A stretch of DNA of 64,000 bases from Bacteroidaceae bacterium. GTDB lineage: Bacteria > Bacteroidota > Bacteroidia > Bacteroidales > Bacteroidaceae. The stretch spans positions 1 to 64,000 of the forward strand of contig JAEEZS010000016.1 in assembly GCA_016291905.1 (NCBI GenBank), in the 5' to 3' direction. A program made the translations under genes and the position numbers. Shown here in pieces: positions 1 to 8,467 of this stretch; within the stretch, counting starts at the first letter, position 1; every line of letters begins with the position of its first letter. Below the pieces are notes generated by a model that saw only the letters and a list, made by a program, of their open reading frames with translations, was not told the DNA's origin and ran no database searches.

Positions 1-1061
1 GAAGTGCGGTCGGCGGCGAAGTTGAGGGTGTCGTCCTCGAGGAAGGAGCATACGGTCGGGAGGCCCTGGGACATCACCCAAAGGGTCCTGTACAGGCAGG
101 CGGTCGTCCAGTCACCTTCGGCGCCGAAGCCGTAGCCCTCTTCCATCAGGCGCTGGGAAGCGAGGCCGGGGATCTGGTCGAAGCCGCAGAAGTCGGGAGC
201 GTCGATGTCGGCGTCGCCGAGGTCGTCGAAGTTGGTCGTGAAGGCGGTGGCGCCTTCGTCCTTCAGGACGCGGCGCAGGGCGATCTCCGCCTTGGCGGAA
301 TTCCGCACCTTCTCCCAGTAGACCTGCTCGCCGGTCTCGTCGATCTTGACGGTGTACTTCTTCTTGTATTCCTCCACGAGGCAGTCGACCTCGGCTTCGG
401 TCACCTTCTTGAAGTATTCCATGAGGGAGGAAACCGGGTAGTAGTCAACGTGATAGCCCAGGCGCTGCTCGAACTCGACGCGGTCGCCGTCGGTCACGGC
501 GACGTTGTTCATGTTCATGCCGAACATCAGGCAGCGGACCTCCTTGGCGTCGGCGACGCCGGCGGCCACGCGGGCCCACACGCCGATTTTCTTCTGGGCA
601 GCCTCGTCCTTCCAGTAACCGACGACGACCTTGCGCGGGATGCGCATCCGGGTGCAGATGTGACCGTACTCGATGTCGCCGTGGGCGCTCTGGTTCAGGT
701 TCATGAAGTCCATGTCGATCTTGTCCCAGGGAATCTCGGCGTTGTACTGGGTATGGAAGTGGAGAAGCGGTTTCTCCAGGGCCTGGAGGCCCTTGATCCA
801 CATCTTGGCCGGAGAGAAGGTATGCATCCAGGTGATGATGCCGACGCACTTGGGATCATTGTTCGCGGCTTTCATCACGTCCTCGACCTCCCGGCTGCTG
901 TTGGCCGTGCCCTTGTACACGATCTTCACGGGAATGTTGCCCGAAGCGTTCAGGCCTTCCACCATTTCCTTGGAATGTCCGTCGACGGCGACCACCGCAT
1001 CCCCTCCGTAGAGGAGCTGGGCACCGGTCACCCACCATAATTCGCAATTATCAAATGCCAT
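1..1061 (-). CDS. araA: L-arabinose isomerase (3' end outside window)
   Basis: Interconverts L-arabinose and L-ribulose in the cytoplasm. The 353 visible residues start MAFDNCELWWVTGAQLLYGG, the usual AraA N-terminus. Two of the metal-binding glutamates are in view: E308 in the EEGYGF segment and E342 in SFLEDD, matching E306 and E333 of the E. coli enzyme; the two downstream histidines lie beyond the window edge. The ATG at 1061 directly precedes the conserved N-terminus. The gene follows araD by 21 bp on the same strand and closes, within the window, an operon galM-like/symporter/araD/araA. The identification is firm; only the C-terminal third is missing because of the window edge. Confidence 0.95.
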   Translation of the reverse strand, partial: MAFDNCELWWVTGAQLLYGGDAVVAVDGHSKEMVEGLNASGNIPVKIVYKGTANSSREVEDVMKAANNDPKCVGIITWMHTFSPAKMWIKGLQALEKPLLHFHTQYNAEIPWDKIDMDFMNLNQSAHGDIEYGHICTRMRIPRKVVVGYWKDEAAQKKIGVWARVAAGVADAKEVRCLMFGMNMNNVAVTDGDRVEFEQRLGYHVDYYPVSSLMEYFKKVTEAEVDCLVEEYKKKYTVKIDETGEQVYWEKVRNSAKAEIALRRVLKDEGATAFTTNFDDLGDADIDAPDFCGFDQIPGLASQRLMEEGYGFGAEGDWTTACLYRTLWVMSQGLPTVCSFLEDDTLNFAADRT

Positions 1062-1082
1062 GTCAGTTTTAATGTAATTGGG

Positions 1083-1811
1083 TTATTTCTTTTTTTGTCC
1101 GTAATAAGCGTTGGGGCCGTGTTTACGGCTGTAATGTTTCTCGATGAGGTACTTGCTCATCTTGGGCGAGAAATCCGGCAGATAGATGCCTTTCAGCTGG
1201 TCGGCCACGTGGATGTCGATGGACAGGTACGCCATCTTCGCGACCTCTTCCAGCACCACGGCGTTGTGCACCGCGTTGTCGGCGTCCGTGCCCCAGGCGA
1301 AGGGGCCGTGGTTGCGGACCAGCACCGCGGGCGTGTCGTCCGGATTCAGGGACTTGAAGCACTCGACGATGACCTTGCCCGTCTCTTTCTCATAAGCCCC
1401 GAACACTTCCGCCTTCTTCATCGCCCGCGTACAGGGGATGGCGCCGTGGAAGTAGTCCGCGTGCGTGGTGCCCAGGCTCGGGATTTCGTGCCCGGCCTGC
1501 GCCCAGGCGGTGGCGAAGGTGGAATGCGTATGCACCACGCCCCCGATGTTCGGGAAAGCCTTGTACAGCTCCACGTGGGTAGGCGTGTCGGAAGAGGGAT
1601 TCAGGCTCCCCTCCACCACCTTGCCGTCCAGGTCCACCACGACCATGTCGGCGGGCTTCATATCGTCGTAAGATACGCCGGAGGGCTTGATGACCACCAG
1701 CCCGCTCGCGCGGTCGACGGCGGACACGTTGCCCCAGGTGAAGAGCACCAGCCCGTGCTTCACGAGGTCCAGATTGGCCTTGCAGACCTTTTCTTTCAGG
1801 CTCTCGAGCAT
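1083..1811 (-). CDS. araD: L-ribulose-5-phosphate 4-epimerase
   Basis: Converts L-ribulose 5-phosphate to D-xylulose 5-phosphate, the last step of arabinose entry into the pentose phosphate pathway. It is a class II aldolase/epimerase of 242 residues, close to the roughly 230 of E. coli AraD. The zinc ligands are visible as VHTHSTF (H94, H96) and RNHGPF (H168), with the conserved SSDTPTH acid segment near residue 75 and the C-terminal [10 protein letters not shown]. It begins 3 bp after the stop of the symporter and is followed by araA, so the three are almost certainly co-transcribed. No ribulokinase (araB) is seen in the window; it could lie beyond the left edge. Confidence 0.95.
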   Translation of the reverse strand: MLESLKEKVCKANLDLVKHGLVLFTWGNVSAVDRASGLVVIKPSGVSYDDMKPADMVVVDLDGKVVEGSLNPSSDTPTHVELYKAFPNIGGVVHTHSTFATAWAQAGHEIPSLGTTHADYFHGAIPCTRAMKKAEVFGAYEKETGKVIVECFKSLNPDDTPAVLVRNHGPFAWGTDADNAVHNAVVLEEVAKMAYLSIDIHVADQLKGIYLPDFSPKMSKYLIEKHYSRKHGPNAYYGQKKK

Positions 1812-1814
1812 AGA

Positions 1815-3551
1815 CTACCAGAAGTAGATGTAGAACGCGACCGTGAAGGCCAGGATGATGCAGGTATGGATGATGTCCCACTTGCCCCAGGATGCACGGG
1901 TGGCGGCTTTCTGCTCAGGCGTGGCCGTGCCGAAGCACAGGCCCTCCACCTGCTTCTCCGTCGGCTTCGGGGTCAGCAGCGACACCACGATGGCGAGGAC
2001 CACGCAGAAGAGGAACATCCACACGCAGAAGGCGTACACGTTCAGTTCGTTGAAGATGAAGGTGAAGACGTTGTGCGAGGCCGGGTTGATGATCATCGTG
2101 ATCAGGCGGGTGAAGCCGAGCACCAGGCCCACGATGAGGGTCCACATACCGGCTTTCGGGCTCGTCTTCTTCCAGCACACGCCGAGGAGGAACACCGCGG
2201 CAATGGCCGGAGCCAGCAGGCTCTGCACGCTCTGGATGTAATTGTACAGGCTCTTGCCCATACGCTGGATGACGAAGATCCACAGCACGCCGAGCACGAC
2301 CACCACGACGGTGGCGATACGGCCGATGCGCACGAGCTTCTTCTCATCGGTGTCAGGGTGATTGCGCTTGTAGATGTCGATCGTGTACAGCATCGCGGAG
2401 GAGTTGTACAGCGAGGCCAGGGAGCTCATCAGGGCGGCGAGGATGCCGCAGATCACCACACCCTTGAGGCCCACGGGCAGCAGGGTGTTGACCAGCATCG
2501 GGAAGGCGATGTCCGGATTGGCGACGGTGCCGTCCGGCCGGACGCCGAGGGCGACGGCCAGGGTCTGACCGATCTGGGAATCCGGGGTCTTGGTGAGCGC
2601 GAAGGCGATCATGCCAGGGATCAGGAACAGGAACACGGGCAGGAGCTTGAGGTAGGCGCCGAAGATGGTGCCCCGGCGGGACTCCTTCTGGCTCTTGCCG
2701 GAGAGGACGCGCTGGACGATGAACTGGTCGGTGCACCAGTACCAGAAGCCGATGATGGCGGAGCCGAACAGGGCGCCGTACCACGGGAATTCCTTGTCCT
2801 GGCCGCTGCGCATCAGGTCGGTCATCGTGTCGCCGTACTCATTGACGGGCTGGGCGTTGCAGATGTCCATCATGGCGTTCCAGCCGCCGAGCTCGCGCAG
2901 GCCGAGCCAGAGGATGACCAGCGAGCCGAGCAGCAGGATGGGCGTCTGGAGGACGGAGGTCTTCAGCACGGACTCCATACCGCCGATGACGGTGTAGATG
3001 GCGGTGATGATCACGAGGGCGATGGCGGCTACCCAGAAGTTAATGCCCAGCAGGGTGTTCAGTGCGAGGCCGCCGGCCATGACGGTGACGGAGACCTTCG
3101 TGAGGACGTAGCTGGCCAGCGACAGCCAGGTGAGGATGCCGCGGCTCTCCTTGTTGTAGCGCTTCTCGAGGAACTCGGGCATGGTATAGACCATGGAGCG
3201 GGAATAGAAGGGCACGAACACCCAGCCCAACAGCAGGATCATCCATCCGTGCATCTCCCAGTGAGCCTGGGCCATGCCGCTGGTAGCACCCGAGCCGGCG
3301 AGGCCGATGAGGTGTTCCGAGCCGATGTTCGAGGCGAAGATGGAGGCGCCGATGGCAATCCATGTGGCGCTGCGTCCGTTCAGGAAGTAGTCGCCTGAGG
3401 TCTCTTTTTTCTTTTTCGAGACGTCCCAGCAAATCCATACCATCGCGACGAAGAAGAGCGCGACGAAAATCCAGTCCAGCGTCGAGAGGCTGATACGGTT
3501 GAGGTCTTGGGCAGCGGCTGCCGTAGCAGCTTGTAAGAGTTGATACTTCAT
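1815..3551 (-). CDS. Sodium:solute symporter (SSS family), probable arabinose transporter
   Basis: Inner-membrane sodium-coupled sugar uptake protein of 578 residues with about 13-14 hydrophobic segments spread over its length. SSS-family features are visible: an N-terminal membrane segment followed by a basic loop (DVSKKKKETSGDYFLNGRS), the GASIFASNIGSEHLIGLAGSG core of TM2, the RGIL/LTWLSL region and the GFWYWCTDQFIVQRVLSGKS motif typical of the SGLT-like sugar branch. It lies between a galM-like gene (22 bp upstream) and araD (3 bp downstream), so L-arabinose is the likely substrate. This is inferred from context; xylose or glucose cannot be excluded from sequence alone. Confidence 0.85.
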   Translation of the reverse strand: MKYQLLQAATAAAAQDLNRISLSTLDWIFVALFFVAMVWICWDVSKKKKETSGDYFLNGRSATWIAIGASIFASNIGSEHLIGLAGSGATSGMAQAHWEMHGWMILLLGWVFVPFYSRSMVYTMPEFLEKRYNKESRGILTWLSLASYVLTKVSVTVMAGGLALNTLLGINFWVAAIALVIITAIYTVIGGMESVLKTSVLQTPILLLGSLVILWLGLRELGGWNAMMDICNAQPVNEYGDTMTDLMRSGQDKEFPWYGALFGSAIIGFWYWCTDQFIVQRVLSGKSQKESRRGTIFGAYLKLLPVFLFLIPGMIAFALTKTPDSQIGQTLAVALGVRPDGTVANPDIAFPMLVNTLLPVGLKGVVICGILAALMSSLASLYNSSAMLYTIDIYKRNHPDTDEKKLVRIGRIATVVVVVLGVLWIFVIQRMGKSLYNYIQSVQSLLAPAIAAVFLLGVCWKKTSPKAGMWTLIVGLVLGFTRLITMIINPASHNVFTFIFNELNVYAFCVWMFLFCVVLAIVVSLLTPKPTEKQVEGLCFGTATPEQKAATRASWGKWDIIHTCIILAFTVAFYIYFW

Positions 3552-3573
3552 GTGATTTCGAGGTTATTAGTTA

Positions 3574-4935
3574 TTATTTCTTTTCTTTGCAGCAGTCTTT
3601 TTCGCCTTCGCCTTCCTTGCACTCATGCTTGCCGTCCTTGCAGCAGGCGCCTTCGGTGCTGAACTGATAGACGACGATGCTCTCATACTCCTGGCCAGGG
3701 GCGAGGGTGGGGTCGGGCCAGCCGCAGAGGTCGCTCTTGTTGGGGCTGTCGGGGAATTTCTGCGTCTCGAGGCAGACGGCGGTGCGGTGTTCGATGGGCT
3801 TGCCATCCTTGCCGTTGACGGTGCCGTCGAGGAAGTTGCCCGTATAGACCTGGATGCCGGGCTCGTTGGTGAAGACGTCCATGCGGATGCCCGTCAGGGG
3901 GCTCACGAGCGTGGCAGCGTGGGTGAGGCCGCCCTTGCCCTCATGTTCGCAATGCTCGCCTTCGGCTTTCTCCTTGCCCTCTTCGCAGCAGGCTTCGCCA
4001 CCTTCCTTGTCGCACTTTCCGTCACCCTTGCAGCAGGGCTTGTTGAGCACCCAGTTGTGGTCGTAGCCGTGGCCGAAGCGCAGCTGCTCAAAGTCGGCGC
4101 TGATGTCCTGGCCGATGGGTTTCGGCGTGGTGAAGTCCATGGGCGTGCCAGCCACGGGAGCAATCTCGCCGGTGGTCATGAAAGTGGCATCGACGGGGGT
4201 GTAGTTGTCGGCGTTGAGTGTCAGCATGTGATTGGTGATGGGCGTGTGGTAGTCGCCGTTGAGGTTGAAGTAGAGATGACTGCAGACGTTGACGACGGTC
4301 TTCTTATCCGTGGTGGCGGTCCACTTCATAGCCAGCTTGCCGCAGGGGGTGAGGGTGTACTGCACCTTGCCCTTGACGGTGCCAGGGAAGCCTGCCTCCA
4401 TGTCGGGGCTCACGAACGACATGGTGATGCTGTTGTCAGTCACTTCCTCGACGTCCATCACCTTGTACTGCCAGCCCATGTAGTCGCCCTGGAAGCCGAA
4501 CTTCTTGGGGTCGAGGCTGCAGCCGCCGTGCAGGCAGTGGCCGAAGTTGTTCTTCGGCAGCTGATACTCCTTGTCGTCCAGCGTTATCTTGCCGCCGGCG
4601 ATGCGGTTGGCATAGCGTCCGATGGTGGCGCCGAAGTCACTCTCGATGGTGCTGTAGGCCTGGATGCTGGGCTGGCCCACGCAGACGTCCTTCAGCTTAC
4701 CCTCCTTGTCGGGCACCATGATGGAGACCACACGTGCGCCGAAGTTGGTCACGCACACCTCCATGCCGGCCTCGTTCTTCAGCGTGTAGAGGTCGGTTTT
4801 CTTCCCCTGCAGTTCGGCCTGGAAGTCGGCACGTTTCAGCCCGCTCAGGGCAACTCCTTCTTTTGGTGCAGTCTTGCACCCCGCCAGCAGTGCCATACAG
4901 CAGACCATGCCGGCAAAAACACGTAATACTTTCAT
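3574..4935 (-). CDS. Aldose 1-epimerase (GalM-like) lipoprotein with Cys-rich insert and tail
   Basis: Predicted mutarotase, 453 residues against roughly 350-380 for plain GalM. The N-terminus is a lipoprotein signal (lipobox LLAGC, C20), so it acts in the periplasm or at the surface. GalM features: GRYANRI, H136 in LHGG, H220 in CSHLYFNL, and the general base E390 in ETQKFPDSP. Two extra segments are odd: residues 301-336 (starting PCCKGDGKCDKEGGEACC) inside a loop, and the tail 430-453 (CCKDGKHECKEGEGEKDCC). Both are rich in Cys, Lys, Glu and Gly and look like separate copies of one module. It is the first gene of the arabinose operon. The function of the Cys-rich parts is unknown. Confidence 0.85.
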   Translation of the reverse strand: MKVLRVFAGMVCCMALLAGCKTAPKEGVALSGLKRADFQAELQGKKTDLYTLKNEAGMEVCVTNFGARVVSIMVPDKEGKLKDVCVGQPSIQAYSTIESDFGATIGRYANRIAGGKITLDDKEYQLPKNNFGHCLHGGCSLDPKKFGFQGDYMGWQYKVMDVEEVTDNSITMSFVSPDMEAGFPGTVKGKVQYTLTPCGKLAMKWTATTDKKTVVNVCSHLYFNLNGDYHTPITNHMLTLNADNYTPVDATFMTTGEIAPVAGTPMDFTTPKPIGQDISADFEQLRFGHGYDHNWVLNKPCCKGDGKCDKEGGEACCEEGKEKAEGEHCEHEGKGGLTHAATLVSPLTGIRMDVFTNEPGIQVYTGNFLDGTVNGKDGKPIEHRTAVCLETQKFPDSPNKSDLCGWPDPTLAPGQEYESIVVYQFSTEGACCKDGKHECKEGEGEKDCCKEKK

Positions 4936-4984
4936 AATGACTGATTAATAAATGATAACAAATGTAGATTTCTATTTTAGCGTG

Positions 4985-4992
4985 TAAAGTTA
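4985..4992 (-). promoter_or_regulatory. Probable -7 box of the galM/ara operon
   Basis: Reads TAACTTTA on the minus strand, a 7/8 match to the Bacteroidetes TAnnTTTG box, about 50 bp before the galM-like start codon. No clear -33 TTTG was seen. Confidence 0.4.
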
Positions 4993-5043
4993 CAAAAAAT
5001 AATTGTATGTGCGAAGCGTTTGCCCGTTTTTTTTCGCCACGCG

Positions 5044-5148
5044 TGGAAAAATAACAAGAGGGGCGTGCGCGATAACAGGGCCTTCGTGCGCGATAACAGG
5101 GCCTTCGCGCGCGATAAAAGGATGGGCGCACACAGTAAAGGGGCGGGC
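5044..5148. repeat. Tandem array of five 21-bp units
   Basis: Units begin at 5044, 5065, 5086, 5107 and 5128. The second and third are identical except for position (GTGCGCGATAACAGGGCCTTC), while the outer units are divergent. On the minus strand the array and its flank resemble the array at 48106-48210, including a preceding GGTTACAAGG motif. Because 21 is a multiple of three the array stays open in several frames, but no credible gene covers it. It lies in the 529-bp gap between the divergent galM-like and DUF4827 genes. Confidence 0.85.
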
Positions 5149-5182
5149 GTAACGATGATGTGCCCCGCCGGAAAAGCGTAAA

Positions 5183-5360
5183 CTTGTAACCATGTAACCT
5201 TGTAACCTCACCCTTTTGCACGTGCGCGGTATTAGATAATATTGGAAGGAGATAAGTATTATTAGTAATAATATTATATAATTAGATTTCCATATAAATA
5301 TATATTGCGCGCGTCGCGTGTGAGTCGAAAGGTTACAGGTTACAAGGTTACAAGGTTACG
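5183..5360. repeat. Inverted clusters of 8-bp repeats around an AT-rich core
   Basis: At 5183-5206 there are three units of the type CTTGTAAC. At 5331-5359 there are four units of the reverse-complement type GGTTACAA. Between them is an AT-rich stretch (about 5240-5305) containing TATTATTAGTAATAATA, itself a palindrome around a central G. The order array, 8-bp repeats, AT core, inverted 8-bp repeats recurs at 23.7-24.2 kb with different sequences. Confidence 0.75.
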
Positions 5361-5431
5361 CTCCTCAAAAGTCGGAGTGGGTGAGAAACGTTAAAAAAGG
5401 TGTTTTCCTTGCTTGTTTGCGGGCAATGATG

Positions 5432-5439
5432 TACCTTCG
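5432..5439 (+). promoter_or_regulatory. Probable -7 box upstream of the DUF4827 gene
   Basis: TACCTTCG, a 7/8 match to TAnnTTTG, 25 bp before the chosen ATG at 5465. Confidence 0.4.
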
Positions 5440-5464
5440 CAGGCTAAAACGTATGTGTGCATCT

Positions 5465-6142
5465 ATGAGAAAACTGAAACCATTGTTCATCGCCATACTG
5501 GCGGCCGTGACGCTGCAGCTTGCGGGGTGCAGGAAGTACGAGACCTACGCCGAAAAGAAGGAGAAGGAGGACAACGCCATAGCCAAGTTCATCGACGACG
5601 GCGGCATCGACGGACGTCCCATCAAGGTGATTACTGAGGAGGAATTCTATGCCCAGGACAGCCTGACGAACGTGGCCGAAAACGAGTATGTGCTGTTCAA
5701 GAAGATGGGCGTCTACATGCAGATTGTCCGCAAGGGCGAGGGACGGGCGCATGCGCGCGGCGAGATCCGTAACTACTTGGCTCGCTACACCGAGGTGAGC
5801 GTGGCCGACGGCGACACCATGACTATGAACCAGTTTGACACGCAGCCCGAGCAGTTCACCGTCAAGCGCACGGGCGACACCTACAGCGGCTCGTTCACCT
5901 ACGGCCGCATGCTCTCGGTCTACGGCAGCGCGGCCACTCAGACGGTCTATTCATACTACAGCTCCACCACCACGACCTTCCCCGAAGGGTGGCTGGTGCC
6001 CTTCCCGTACATCACGCCTGGACGGCCCAACGACAAGGCGGCCAAGGTGCGCATCATCGCTCCGCACGACTACGGCACCTCGCTTGCCATACAGCAGACA
6101 TACGCTACTTTCTACGAAATTACCATCATGCCCGAACCTTAG
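5465..6142 (+). CDS. DUF4827-family lipoprotein
   Basis: Predicted secreted lipoprotein of 225 residues. The start at 5465 gives a clean signal peptide (MRKLKPLFIAILAAVTLQ) with lipobox LAGC; earlier in-frame starts would put extra residues in front of it and lie upstream of or within the likely promoter. The mature part (KYETYAEKKEKEDNAIAKFI, then the ITEEEFYAQDS and MGVYMQIVRKGEG segments) matches my recollection of the Bacteroidales family DUF4827, thought to have an FKBP-like fold. No isomerase activity can be claimed. It precedes glmM by 21 bp on the same strand, so co-transcription with cell-envelope precursor synthesis is plausible. Confidence 0.7.
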   Translation: MRKLKPLFIAILAAVTLQLAGCRKYETYAEKKEKEDNAIAKFIDDGGIDGRPIKVITEEEFYAQDSLTNVAENEYVLFKKMGVYMQIVRKGEGRAHARGEIRNYLARYTEVSVADGDTMTMNQFDTQPEQFTVKRTGDTYSGSFTYGRMLSVYGSAATQTVYSYYSSTTTTFPEGWLVPFPYITPGRPNDKAAKVRIIAPHDYGTSLAIQQTYATFYEITIMPEP

Positions 6143-6163
6143 AAAATAGTTATAATAACCACT

Positions 6164-7570
6164 ATGTCACTAATCAAATCCATTTCTGGCATCCGCGGCA
6201 CTATCGGCGGAGTGGCAGGCGAGGGGCTCAACCCCCTTGACATTACCAAGTTTACGGCAGCGTACGCCACGCTGATTCGCAAGAGCTATCGCGGCACGGC
6301 CAACCACATCATCGTGGGGCGCGACGCCCGCATCTCGGGCGAGATGGTACGCCAGTGTGTCTGCGGCACGTTGATGGGCATGGGCTTCGACGTGCTCGAC
6401 ATCGGGCTGGCCACGACGCCCACCACCGAGCTGGCCGTCACCATGTCAGGCGCCTGCGGCGGCATCATCCTCACCGCCTCGCACAACCCCCGTCAGTGGA
6501 ACGCCCTGAAGTTGCTGAACGCCCAGGGCGAGTTCCTGAACGCTGCCGAGGGGGCCGAGGTGCTGCGCATCGCTGCCGACGAGGCCTTTACCTTTGCCGA
6601 GGTGGACGCGCTGGGTAAGTACCGCAAGGACGACTCCTTCGGCCAGCGCCACATCGACGCCGTGCTGGCACTGGAGCTCGTGGACGTGGAGGCCATCCGC
6701 AATGCGCACTTCAAGGTGGCCCTCGACACGGTGAACTCCGTGGGCGGCATCGTGCTGCCCCCGCTGCTCAAACAGCTGGGCGTGGAGAAGGTGGAGGGGC
6801 TCTATACCGAGCCCACGGGCGACTTCCAGCACAACCCCGAGCCGCTGGAGAAGAACCTCGGCGACATCATGGCGCTGATGAAGACATCGGACTGCGACGT
6901 GGCCTTCGTCGTTGACCCTGACGTGGACCGTCTGGCCGTCATCGACGAGAAGGGAGCCATTTACGGCGAGGAGTACACGTTGGTGACTGTGGCCGACTAC
7001 ATCCTACAGCACACGCCGGGCAACACCGTCAGCAACCTCAGTTCCACCCGTGCCCTGCGCGACGTGACACAGCGCTACGGACAGCATTACAACGCCGCTG
7101 CCGTGGGCGAGGTGAACGTCGTCACGAAGATGAAGGCCACGGGTGCCGTCATCGGAGGCGAAGGCAACGGCGGCGTCATCTATCCCGCCAGCCACTACGG
7201 CCGCGATGCCCTGGTGGGCATTGCCCTCTTCCTAACCTATCTGGCCAAGAAGGGCTGCACGGTGAGCGAGCTGCGCAAGACATACCCCGCCTACTACATG
7301 GCGAAAAACCGCATCGACCTCACCCCCGACACCGACGTGGATGCCGTGCTTGCCAAAGTGAAGGCTCTCTATTCGTCGGCCGACTATCAGGCAGCCGGTG
7401 TGTTCATTACCGACATCGACGGCGTGAAGATTGACTTCCCCGACAAGTGGGTGCACCTGCGCAAGAGCAACACCGAGCCCATCGTCCGCGTCTATAGCGA
7501 AGCCCATTCGCCTGAGGCTGCCGCCGAAATCGGCGAGAAGGTGATGGAGGTGGTGAAGAGCATGGTCTGA
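6164..7570 (+). CDS. glmM: Phosphoglucosamine mutase / phosphohexomutase
   Basis: Interconverts glucosamine 6-phosphate and glucosamine 1-phosphate on the way to UDP-GlcNAc. It has 468 residues and shows the alpha-D-phosphohexomutase layout: SGIRG near the N-terminus, the phosphoserine loop TASHNP (S106), the Mg-binding DPDVDR (D251, D253, D255), the sugar-binding GEGNGGVI segment and the C-terminal phosphate loop RKSNTEPIVRVY. A phosphomannomutase/phosphoglucomutase activity is a possible alternative, since the Bacteroidetes members are hard to separate by eye. The stop shares one base with the start of ybaK (TGATG), indicating translational coupling. Confidence 0.85.
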   Translation: MSLIKSISGIRGTIGGVAGEGLNPLDITKFTAAYATLIRKSYRGTANHIIVGRDARISGEMVRQCVCGTLMGMGFDVLDIGLATTPTTELAVTMSGACGGIILTASHNPRQWNALKLLNAQGEFLNAAEGAEVLRIAADEAFTFAEVDALGKYRKDDSFGQRHIDAVLALELVDVEAIRNAHFKVALDTVNSVGGIVLPPLLKQLGVEKVEGLYTEPTGDFQHNPEPLEKNLGDIMALMKTSDCDVAFVVDPDVDRLAVIDEKGAIYGEEYTLVTVADYILQHTPGNTVSNLSSTRALRDVTQRYGQHYNAAAVGEVNVVTKMKATGAVIGGEGNGGVIYPASHYGRDALVGIALFLTYLAKKGCTVSELRKTYPAYYMAKNRIDLTPDTDVDAVLAKVKALYSSADYQAAGVFITDIDGVKIDFPDKWVHLRKSNTEPIVRVYSEAHSPEAAAEIGEKVMEVVKSMV

Positions 7571-8049
7571 TGGCACAGAAGACAAACAAGACGAATGCAG
7601 CACGACTGCTTGACCAGCAGAAGATTGGCTACGAGCTGGTGACGTATGAGGTGGACGAGAACGACCTCAGTGCGCCCCACGTGGCAGCCTCGCTGGGTGA
7701 GCCCGTGGAACAGGTGTTCAAGACCATCGTGCTGCACGGCGACAAGACGGGACATTTTGTCTGCGTCATTCCGGGGGAGGCGGAAATAGACCTCAAGCTG
7801 GCTGCCAAGGTGTCGGGCAACAAGAGCTGCGCCCTGCTGCCGCTGAAGGAGCTGCTGCCCCTGACGGGCTATATCCGTGGAGGCTGTTCGCCCATAGGGA
7901 TGAAGAAACACCTTCCCACATACTTCCACGAGAGCTGCCTGGACTATCCGTTCATCTACGTCAGCGCCGGACAGCGGGGCTTGCAGTTCAAGATTGCCCC
8001 GCAGGACCTCTTGCGCGCTGCCTCTGCAACAACTGCCAAATTGTTCTAA
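7570..8049 (+). CDS. ybaK: Cys-tRNA(Pro)/aminoacyl-tRNA deacylase, YbaK/EbsC type
   Basis: Trans-editing hydrolase that removes mischarged amino acids from tRNA in the cytoplasm. The 159 residues show the YbaK pattern: QKIGYELVTYEVDEN at the N-terminus, AASLGEPVEQVFKTIVL containing the family lysine, VCVIPGEAEIDLKLAAK, and GYIRGGCSPIGMKK before the C-terminus. Length is standard. It is coupled to glmM by a one-base overlap and followed 3 bp later by the DUF1232 gene. Substrate (Cys-tRNA-Pro or other) cannot be read from the sequence. Confidence 0.88.
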   Translation: MAQKTNKTNAARLLDQQKIGYELVTYEVDENDLSAPHVAASLGEPVEQVFKTIVLHGDKTGHFVCVIPGEAEIDLKLAAKVSGNKSCALLPLKELLPLTGYIRGGCSPIGMKKHLPTYFHESCLDYPFIYVSAGQRGLQFKIAPQDLLRAASATTAKLF

Positions 8050-8052
8050 ACT

Positions 8053-8448
8053 ATGAAGATTACAGAAACCATGTTGAAGCCGCTGGTGGAGCGGCTGCAG
8101 AAAACCGACTGGAAGGGTGAATCAGCAAAACTGCTGGGCTTCCTTCGGAAATATGCCATCCGTGCGGGGCGCATCGCTGCCAAGCCGCTGCTACAGTTCT
8201 ACTACGTAATGACGGACGAGAACGTGACGGCACGCGATAAGGCGCTCATCTATGGCTCGCTGCTCTACATCCTTGTGCCGGGTGACATCATTCCCCGCAG
8301 GGTGTTTAACATGCTGGGCATTGTGGACGACATCGGCGCTGTGATGATTGTCTACACCCGCATCAAGAACAAAATTACCCCTGCCATCAACTTCAAGGTG
8401 GAGGAGACGCTGGACGAGTGGTTCGGCGCAAAATACGAGATGCAGTGA
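8053..8448 (+). CDS. DUF1232 (YkvA-type) protein
   Basis: A 131-residue protein with the DUF1232 core at about 55-110: DKALIYGSLLYILVPGDIIP followed by NMLGIVDDIGAVMIVYTRI. In this family the segment LxYxxxPxDxIPD...GxxDD is the hallmark; here the usual PDF after DxIP is PRRV. Two hydrophobic stretches suggest membrane association. Role unknown. It is the last gene of the glmM-ybaK unit and converges on hemW, with only 19 bp between the two stops. Confidence 0.75.
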   Translation: MKITETMLKPLVERLQKTDWKGESAKLLGFLRKYAIRAGRIAAKPLLQFYYVMTDENVTARDKALIYGSLLYILVPGDIIPRRVFNMLGIVDDIGAVMIVYTRIKNKITPAINFKVEETLDEWFGAKYEMQ

Positions 8449-8467
8449 CATCGTGCCGCTGCCTTGC

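Noticed and set aside
450..1040. Long open frames on the plus strand opposite araA, araD and the symporter (450-3398)
   Set aside because: They lie antisense to well-conserved genes, have Arg/His/Val-rich composition typical of the complement of GC-rich codons, and no recognisable domain.
5044..5148. CRISPR array
   Set aside because: Units are contiguous with no spacers, are only 21 bp long and diverge, and no cas gene is present in the window.
4697..5221. Open frame with a repeated RRPCYRA heptapeptide
   Set aside because: It arises because the 21-bp array stays open in any frame; it overlaps the galM-like gene out of frame and has no plausible start.
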